DNA from: Chloroflexota bacterium
GTDB taxonomy: Bacteria; Chloroflexota; Anaerolineae; Anaerolineales; Villigracilaceae
NCBI GenBank assembly: GCA_016213105.1
Contig: JACRBN010000026.1
Coordinates: forward strand, 558,001 to 622,000
Direction: 5' to 3'
DNA length: 64,000 nucleotides
The position numbers and the translations under genes were made by a program. Below, one piece after another: positions 59,050 to 64,000 of this stretch; positions within the stretch are counted from its first letter, which is position 1, and each line of letters starts with the position of its first letter. Under the pieces are notes generated by a model. The model had not been told where the DNA came from and did not search any database. It worked only from the letters and a program-made list of their open reading frames with translations.

Positions 59050-59439
59050 GCAAATGCTCCTGCGAAGTGTTTTCAGTTTAATGAAACCACGCGGCAGTTA
59101 GGGAATTTTGTGAAAATTGTAAAAAAATTGTAAACGAGAGCGGCTGGACTGTCACGCAAAATGGATCGAAGTTCCATGGTCTTCTCAAAGTCGCTGGACA
59201 GATCAGCCGATTTGAAACGCGAATAACACCAATAGGCAAATTTCTCGAATTTTCCCGGGCTTATTTGCGTCATTCGCAAATTCGCGTTAAGGTTCGTCCG
59301 ACTTTGAGACAGCCGTGATCGAAGTTCAGACATTACACCGGGCAGTCCTCCCGTCCGTTCGCTTTACGAAATTCCATGATCGAAAAGAGGCAGTGGGTCA
59401 ATATAAGTGATGAATGCGTGGGGCGGGATGGAATCCCGC

Positions 59440-59500
59440 CAAATTATGGGTATGCGGAATGCCAAAGTGCCCTGCAAGGGTATTCCGCACCACATCACGT
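59440..59500. repeat. Palindromes GGCGGGATGGAATCCCGCC and TGCGGAATGCC
   Basis: In a 606-base gene-poor gap (59050-59655) two REP-like hairpins lie next to each other. The left half of the gap has only a non-convincing minus-strand frame (59073-59333). Confidence 0.6.
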
Positions 59501-59582
59501 ACTTGATACCACCATCCGAAAAGAAAATCCGCGGCGAAAAGGGGAGGGTTCGCAGGGTGGTTCACTACCTAAAAATTGCTTC

Positions 59583-59611
59583 TTGACATTTTAGAACAGA
59601 TGTTCTAAAAT
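59583..59611 (+). promoter_or_regulatory. Promoter with AGAACAGATGTTCT operator
   Basis: TTGACA (59583-59588), 17 bases, TAAAAT (59606-59611). The palindrome AGAACA-GA-TGTTCT (59593-59606) has extended arms (TTTT/AAAA) and ends on the first base of the -10, exactly as in the 35.3 kb promoter. It drives the four-helix membrane protein and, perhaps by read-through, radC. Confidence 0.85.
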
Positions 59612-59655
59612 AAGCGCAGTCGTATTGGCATCAGGTTCCAAAAAGGAGATTTCCC

Positions 59656-60390
59656 ATGAACCGCTCTCTCCAAATCAAACTACTCCCGTTCCTGCGCGGA
59701 ACAGCGCTCCAGCGCGGGGCGATCTTTGGCGGCATCCTCTTCGTGGCGCTGATCTCGTTCGAGATATTCAACTTCAGCACCACCCAGTTTGCCCTGCTCG
59801 ACATGCTCGGTGACCTGAAATTCGCGGGCATCCGCTGGGCCACCGTGTTGGCCATCGCATTCTGCGGCATCGACTTTGCGGGCATCGCGCGCATCTTCAC
59901 CCCCGAACAGGGACGCGATGAGCCGGCCGAGGTCTGGTACCTCTTTGGCGCGTGGGTCCTGGCGGCTGGCTTCAACGCCGCGCTCACCTGGTGGGGCGTG
60001 TCGGTCGCGATCCTCAATCACAGTGCGGCTGGCGGGGCGCTGCTCGGTCAGGCCACCATGACCAAGGCCGTGCCGATCATGGTCGCCATCATGGTCTGGA
60101 TGGTGCGCCTGCTGATCATCGGCACCTTCTCTGTGGCCGGGGAACGCCTGTTCACCCTCGACACCAACCGCCCCGCCCAGCGGACTTCGAACCAGACCCA
60201 GCCCATGACTGCCGCGCGCCAGAATAACGTGGTTCCCGCCTCATCCTACGTGCGGCCCGCGCCCAAGCCTGCTCCCGCTTATGGCAGCGGCAACAACAAT
60301 CCCCGCCCGGTGGTCCGCCCCGAGCCGACTTATCACCCCGTGGGCATGAACGCCCAGGGAGGCGGTGAGTCCCATTCCATCAGAAGTTAG
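59656..60390 (+). CDS. Four-helix membrane protein with a disordered C-terminus
   Basis: The 244-residue protein (AAGGAG upstream) has helices at about 23-40, 55-75, 95-118 and 140-165. It has a Pro/Asn/Gly-rich tail of about 70 residues (SSYVRPAPKPAPAYGSGNN). The function is unknown. It is the first gene after the LexA-like palindromic promoter, so damage-responsive induction is possible. The next gene is radC, 176 bases away with a GC hairpin between them. Confidence 0.72.
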   Translation: MNRSLQIKLLPFLRGTALQRGAIFGGILFVALISFEIFNFSTTQFALLDMLGDLKFAGIRWATVLAIAFCGIDFAGIARIFTPEQGRDEPAEVWYLFGAWVLAAGFNAALTWWGVSVAILNHSAAGGALLGQATMTKAVPIMVAIMVWMVRLLIIGTFSVAGERLFTLDTNRPAQRTSNQTQPMTAARQNNVVPASSYVRPAPKPAPAYGSGNNNPRPVVRPEPTYHPVGMNAQGGGESHSIRS

Positions 60391-60411
60391 GCGCACGCCA
60401 CGCCTGAACTC

Positions 60412-60440
60412 TCCTTCCAACCGCTGAGACGCCCGCCCGG
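60412..60440. terminator. GC hairpin between the membrane gene and radC
   Basis: GAGACGCCCG and CGGGCGTCTC enclose two bases. There is no T-run, so termination would be partial. Confidence 0.45.
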
Positions 60441-60565
60441 GCGTCTCATGCGTTAAAGATACACCTGGGGGCAATCGATCTCTGTCGAAAGCCAGGTTCC
60501 CTGTTTGTACAGACTGGAAAAATCTGCGATAAAATCGAGATAATCATTCACCCAAGGGAGGCCCT

Positions 60566-61270
60566 ATGCCCGATTCACCCACCCCCATCTACCGTATCAC
60601 TGACCTGCACGAAACCGAACGCCCGCGCGAGCGGCTGGCTTCGCTGGGACCGCAAGCCCTGAGCAACGCCGAGTTGATCGCCATCCTGTTGCGCGTGGGT
60701 GTGCCGGGCGAAAACGCGGTGCAGGTTGGGCAGCGTCTGCTGCAAAAGTTCGGCGGCCTGGCCGGGTTGCACCGCGCGCCCATCGAAGAGTTGAGAAGTC
60801 AGCACGGCATCGGCGAGGCCAAGGCGGCGCAGGTCAAGGCCGCCATCGAATTGGGCCGCCGCCTGACGCTCGAATCACCCGAGGCGCGCCCCACCATCAA
60901 CAGCCCCGCGGATGCGGCGGCGCTGGTTCAGTATGAGATGGCCGCGCTGGAGCAGGAGCATTTGCGCGTGATCCTGCTCGACACGCGCAATCACGTGCTG
61001 GACACCGTCGAGGTGTATCACGGCTCGGTGAACTCGTCGCAGGTCAAGGTGGGCGAGGTGTTCAAGGCCGCCATCCGCCGCAATGCGCCCGCGCTGATCG
61101 TTGTCCACAACCACCCCAGCGGCGACCCGACTCCCAGTCCCGATGATGTGGCTGTGACGCGCGCCTTCGTCCAGGCGGGCAAACTGCTGGATGTGGACGT
61201 GCTCGATCACCTGGTCATCGGCCAGGGACGCTTTGTTTCCTTGAAGGAACGCGGATTGGGATTTTCCTGA
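60566..61270 (+). CDS. radC: RadC-family DNA-repair-associated JAMM protein
   Basis: The 234-residue protein has an N-terminal helix-hairpin-helix-like region ([20 protein letters not shown]). A JAMM domain follows with the metal motif [14 protein letters not shown], the preceding [17 protein letters not shown] and the C-terminal [19 protein letters not shown]. The catalytic Glu is in the upstream part ([11 protein letters not shown] region). The exact role of RadC is unresolved; it is linked to recombination and natural transformation. It may be weakly co-transcribed from the palindromic promoter. Confidence 0.93.
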   Translation: MPDSPTPIYRITDLHETERPRERLASLGPQALSNAELIAILLRVGVPGENAVQVGQRLLQKFGGLAGLHRAPIEELRSQHGIGEAKAAQVKAAIELGRRLTLESPEARPTINSPADAAALVQYEMAALEQEHLRVILLDTRNHVLDTVEVYHGSVNSSQVKVGEVFKAAIRRNAPALIVVHNHPSGDPTPSPDDVAVTRAFVQAGKLLDVDVLDHLVIGQGRFVSLKERGLGFS

Positions 61271-61282
61271 GCGTGAACGCCG

Positions 61283-61582
61283 TTATCTGCTGCGGTTTAC
61301 GCCGAACATTTTGAATTCCCCCGTGACCGTCTCCCACTCCACCCGCACGTTGTCCACGCGCGAGGCGCGCGGGCCGATCTCGATGCCTTCGATCAGGCGT
61401 TCCACCTTTTCCTGTTCCCCCTCGATTACAGCCTCGACCGTATCATAGCCCACGTTGCGCACCCAGCCCGTCAGCCCGCCGATCTGACGGGCGAAGTATT
61501 CCACGTGCGCGCGGAAGCCCACACCCTGCACCCGTCCCTGTGCCCATACGTGCGCGCGGACGATGTCATTCGTAGAGTTCAT
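61283..61582 (-). CDS. acyP: Acylphosphatase
   Basis: The 99-residue protein has the family signature in VQGVGFRAHVEYFAR (catalytic Arg) and GLTGWVRNVGYDTVEAVIEG (catalytic Asn). It hydrolyses carboxyl-phosphate bonds in acetyl-phosphate-type metabolites. It overlaps the peptidase gene by 17 bases at its start, so translation of the two is coupled. Confidence 0.93.
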   Translation of the reverse strand: MNSTNDIVRAHVWAQGRVQGVGFRAHVEYFARQIGGLTGWVRNVGYDTVEAVIEGEQEKVERLIEGIEIGPRASRVDNVRVEWETVTGEFKMFGVNRSR

Positions 61583-62783
61583 CCTGTTTCCTTTCGCGGA
61601 GCATCTTCAGCGCGCCCCACAACGGAATGGCCAGCGCCATGCCCAGCATGAGCAGATAGGGGGCCAGGTTGCGCAACGCCACGCCGACCACGTTCTGCCC
61701 GAGCACCGACTCGCGCCAGCGCGTATCGAGCTGGGCCAGCGGCACGCCCAGCGCGCGGGTGGCGCCCAGTTCGCAGTCCAGGCCGTCGGCGTAGGCCTTG
61801 ACCAGCGCCGAAACGCCCGTGGTGCTGTACGTATCCCGCAGGTAGCGCACGAAGGATTGGGACTGGGCATAGGCCAGGTAGGCGCGCCCCGCGTCGGATG
61901 GGAACGCATCGCACAGTTCCGTAAAGGGCAGCAGGGAACCTTTCTGGCTGGCGAGCTTCAGGGCGTTGTCGTAGTCGGGCTTGGGGTACCGCTCGGCCAC
62001 GGAGGCCAGTCCCTCGTTCAGCCAAACGGGCATGCGCGCGTACCCGTCTCCCAGCGAGCGGTAGAGCATCACGTGCGCCAGCTCATGCGGGATCTCGGTA
62101 TCCATTTCGATGCCCTGCCCGGGGCTGGGGGCGATGACCACCATCGCCACACCCAGTTTGGGGTTGGCGTGCCCGCCCATCCAGTCGCTGCCGCCGAGAT
62201 ACAGCGTATCTTGCAGCGCCTGCGCATCGGCATAGATGTACACGTTGAGTGGGTCATCCACGTTGATGGGCGTCAACTGGCCGATGCTCCCCAGGCTGGC
62301 GTGCGCCGAATCGAGCGCGGCCTGGCCGAAGGCATCATCGCCCGCATACCAGTGGACAGTGATCGGACCCTGCGCGCTTTGGCGCCAGTCGAAGCGGTTG
62401 TCATCATAGCGGAAGTTGTACACGGAACTGGTGGCCGTATCCCCGTTGGCGAACGTGACCTGGAACCAGAAAATAACGATGGAAAAAGGGGGAAGGATAT
62501 TTTGCGCAGCGTTGTATTGGAAACTGGCGCTGCCGTCGGCGGCCAGCGTCAGCGGTTCGACGCGGGTGATTGGTTCGTGCTCCTCGCGGAAAAGGACCGA
62601 AGCCTGCGAAATCCCCAACGGGGATTGGATGCGCGCCTGGAAGGTGATCTGCTCCCCAAAGTTGTATATCACCTGAACATCGCTGACCTCAAATCCGCCC
62701 TGCGCCCCAGCCTGCTTCGGCGACCCGAAGAGGAGAGCGGCCAGCATGATGATGACCCAACCCGCACGTAAAAGAGGTTTCAT
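61566..62783 (-). CDS. Membrane-anchored gluzincin peptidase (MA-like)
   Basis: The 405-residue protein starts at ATG 62783; the longer frame has no ribosome site. It has a signal sequence (AALLFGSPKQAGAQGG), an Ig-like N-terminal region and a peptidase domain. In the latter, DTEIPHELAHVML is the HExxH zinc motif and WLNEGLASVAERY supplies the third ligand Glu. A C-terminal helix (LAPYLLMLGMALAIPLWGAL) anchors it. It should degrade or process proteins outside the membrane. It overlaps the acylphosphatase gene. Confidence 0.88.
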   Translation of the reverse strand: MKPLLRAGWVIIMLAALLFGSPKQAGAQGGFEVSDVQVIYNFGEQITFQARIQSPLGISQASVLFREEHEPITRVEPLTLAADGSASFQYNAAQNILPPFSIVIFWFQVTFANGDTATSSVYNFRYDDNRFDWRQSAQGPITVHWYAGDDAFGQAALDSAHASLGSIGQLTPINVDDPLNVYIYADAQALQDTLYLGGSDWMGGHANPKLGVAMVVIAPSPGQGIEMDTEIPHELAHVMLYRSLGDGYARMPVWLNEGLASVAERYPKPDYDNALKLASQKGSLLPFTELCDAFPSDAGRAYLAYAQSQSFVRYLRDTYSTTGVSALVKAYADGLDCELGATRALGVPLAQLDTRWRESVLGQNVVGVALRNLAPYLLMLGMALAIPLWGALKMLRERKQDELYE

Positions 62784-62820
62784 GGCGCGCACCGAGGTTT
62801 TCCTTTGCTGGTATTCCGTA

Positions 62821-62872
62821 CGTCCCGCGGGCTGCCCGGACATGTCCGTATGTGGGAACCCTGCGGGACGCT
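62821..62872. repeat. Inverted pair CGTCCCGCGGG / CCCTGCGGGACG
   Basis: The arms are separated by about 29 bases and resemble 42160-42210. Confidence 0.55.
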
Positions 62873-62926
62873 TTGTGCAAGTCGGGTTGTGAGAAACGAA
62901 AGCCGCCTGGCGGGAGCCTTCAGGGA

Positions 62927-63892
62927 TCAGTCAGCTTCCTCGTCTTCAGGGTCGAAGGCCAGCAGGTCGAAGCGTTCGAGGTCTTCGGTGAAATCCAGGT
63001 TTTCGAGAGCCTCTTCGAGGAAATCGATCTGGTCTTCATCTTCGGTGATGTCGAGCAGGCTTTCGATATAGGTGCGCGCATCCTCGCCGCCGATCTGGGA
63101 CAGCGCCCAGATGGCCGCGGTGGTGATGTCATCGTCCTCCTCTTCCTCCAGCAGGCGCAGGATGAGCGGACGGGCCAGGGCCAGTCCCAGTTCGCCCGCC
63201 GCCTGGGCGGCCGCCAGGCGCTCGCGCGGATTCTCGCTCATGAGCATGCTGATAACCTGTTCCTGCCAGCGGTCGTCGCTGGAGCGTCCCATCGCGACCA
63301 GGGCGCTCGCGCGCCATTCGTGGTCGGCGCGGCGGAAGGCAGACTCGATCAGGGTGGTCACCTCGGGCCGCGAGGAAAATCCCAGCGCCTCGACGGCGTG
63401 GCGGCAGACCTGCGCATCCGTCTGGCTGTTGGCCGCGCGCAGCAGGGCCTCCTCGGCCTGGCGGTGCGCCTTGGACGGGATCTCCTCCAGTTCGCCGAGC
63501 ATGACGAAATGCCCGAGCGCGGTGGCGGCCTCGGCGCGGGTGGTCGGGTCCTCGTCGGTTTCGAGCATCCTGACGTAGGCGGGCACCAGCTTGGGGTCGT
63601 CACAGTCGACCAGCAGGCGGATGGCGCTCCTGCGGGTGGACGACTCCGGGTCTTCGAGCAGGGCGCGGGCAAAGTCGTCGTAGGAGACCAGGGTATCCTC
63701 CACAAGGGTGGTTTCCAGGTGTTTCAACAGGGCGCGTTTGCGGGTCGGTTTGACCTTGGGCCAGGCCTCCATCAGGAGGGCCAGCGAGGCGGGATCGATA
63801 TCGGAAAAATATTGCAGGTAGCGGCGGGGGAAATCCTGGCTGTCAAGCAGGGCCTCCACCACGCTTTGGAAGGGGACGTGATGTTCGGTCAT
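62927..63892 (-). CDS. HEAT-repeat protein
   Basis: The 321-residue protein is built of helical HEAT/PBS-lyase-like repeats. They recur as RRSAIRLLVDCDDPKLVPAY, TRAEAATALGHFVMLGEL, VCRHAVEALGFSSRPEVT, WRASALVAMGRSSDDRWQ and TTAAIWALSQIGGEDARTYI. It is acidic and soluble. Such scaffolds bind proteins; the partner is unknown. It starts one base after the stop of the partial upstream gene, so both are in one operon. Confidence 0.85.
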   Translation of the reverse strand: MTEHHVPFQSVVEALLDSQDFPRRYLQYFSDIDPASLALLMEAWPKVKPTRKRALLKHLETTLVEDTLVSYDDFARALLEDPESSTRRSAIRLLVDCDDPKLVPAYVRMLETDEDPTTRAEAATALGHFVMLGELEEIPSKAHRQAEEALLRAANSQTDAQVCRHAVEALGFSSRPEVTTLIESAFRRADHEWRASALVAMGRSSDDRWQEQVISMLMSENPRERLAAAQAAGELGLALARPLILRLLEEEEDDDITTAAIWALSQIGGEDARTYIESLLDITEDEDQIDFLEEALENLDFTEDLERFDLLAFDPEDEEAD

Positions 63893-63893
63893 G

Positions 63894-64000
63894 TTATTTG
63901 GTGATCAGAGCGATGACTTCCTTGCCATTGATGATGAGCATCAGGGCGATCAGCAGCAGCATGGCCACGGCATTGACCCAGTTTTCCTTGTCGCTGGGGA
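63894..64000 (-). CDS. C-terminal end of a membrane protein, partial
   Basis: The last 35 codons of a gene whose 5' part lies outside the window read ENWVNAVAMLLLIALMLIIN then GKEVIALITK. This is one transmembrane helix with a short tail. Only the end is visible, so the family is unknown. Confidence 0.7.
   Translation of the reverse strand, partial: PSDKENWVNAVAMLLLIALMLIINGKEVIALITK

Noticed and set aside
59073-59333. 86-codon minus-strand frame in the 59 kb gap
   Set aside because: The sequence looks like repeat-derived DNA, there is no clear ribosome site, and its start lies in gene-poor sequence; I could not support it as a gene.

Overview
The window looks like a chromosomal segment of a GC-rich, free-living bacterium. 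Exported lipoproteins with Thr/Pro-rich stalks, GT39 membrane glycosyltransferases, a polyphosphate glucokinase, a GlyA-GcvT fusion and very many dispersed palindromic repeats suggest Chloroflexota, most likely Anaerolineae. That placement is inference from gene content; no rRNA or other universal marker is present. I see no tRNA, rRNA, CRISPR array or prophage.

Left part (1-9.4 kb): partial coaX, a lipoprotein with an apparent frameshift, a 101-bp MITE with an 8-bp target duplication, a GT39-like glycosyltransferase, and a REP-associated tyrosine transposase (RAYT) flanked by 27-nt palindromes. Cobalamin-dependent methionine synthase (metH) follows, behind an A+T-rich DNA glycosylase gene and a DUF5946 gene. 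All three lie behind one SAM-I riboswitch with its own promoter and terminator. 9.4-18.3 kb is a plus-strand molybdate/tungstate cluster: a regulator with a periplasmic-binding-like sensor, two lipoproteins with molybdopterin-oxidoreductase-like folds, wtpA-wtpB, a GIDDTD-type protein with an overlapping membrane protein, and tupA-tupB-tupC. TupC is the only ATPase for two binding-protein/permease pairs.

18.4-20.4 kb holds a cupin and two membrane proteins. 20.9-24.9 kb is a defence-type island with lower GC in its left part. It carries an unrecognised three-gene operon (SAP-domain protein, small winged-helix/zinc protein, PD-(D/E)XK nuclease) behind a terminator-like hairpin, then an abiEi/abiEii toxin-antitoxin pair. 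The abiE pair lies between the true 3' end of glyA-gcvT and a decayed second copy of that 3' end, so the cassette seems to have inserted there. 25-37.8 kb has the glyA-gcvT fusion, exported proteins, a cytochrome P450, ppgK, a nitroreductase, DUF4287 proteins and small stress-type enzymes.

37.9-46.4 kb contains an MFS transporter, an Eis-like acetyltransferase, a HAD phosphatase, two zinc-ribbon proteins, and five consecutive GNAT acetyltransferase genes. The five are preceded by a 28-codon leader ORF and two tandem terminators, a layout expected of ribosome-mediated attenuation. 46.4-64 kb holds OsmC, a methyltransferase, two paralogous GT39 proteins, lipoproteins (SH3, chagasin-like), an ABC exporter, a GyrI-like protein divergent from a WYL regulator, RadC, acylphosphatase, a membrane-anchored gluzincin peptidase and a HEAT-repeat protein.

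Two themes run through the window. Palindromic repeats sit inside open reading frames (metH, glyA-gcvT, the GT39 N-terminus, the MFS C-terminus) and supply stop codons for several genes. Two promoters, 24 kb apart, carry the same AGAACA-N2-TGTTCT palindrome at the same place in the spacer, suggesting a shared LexA-like repressor.
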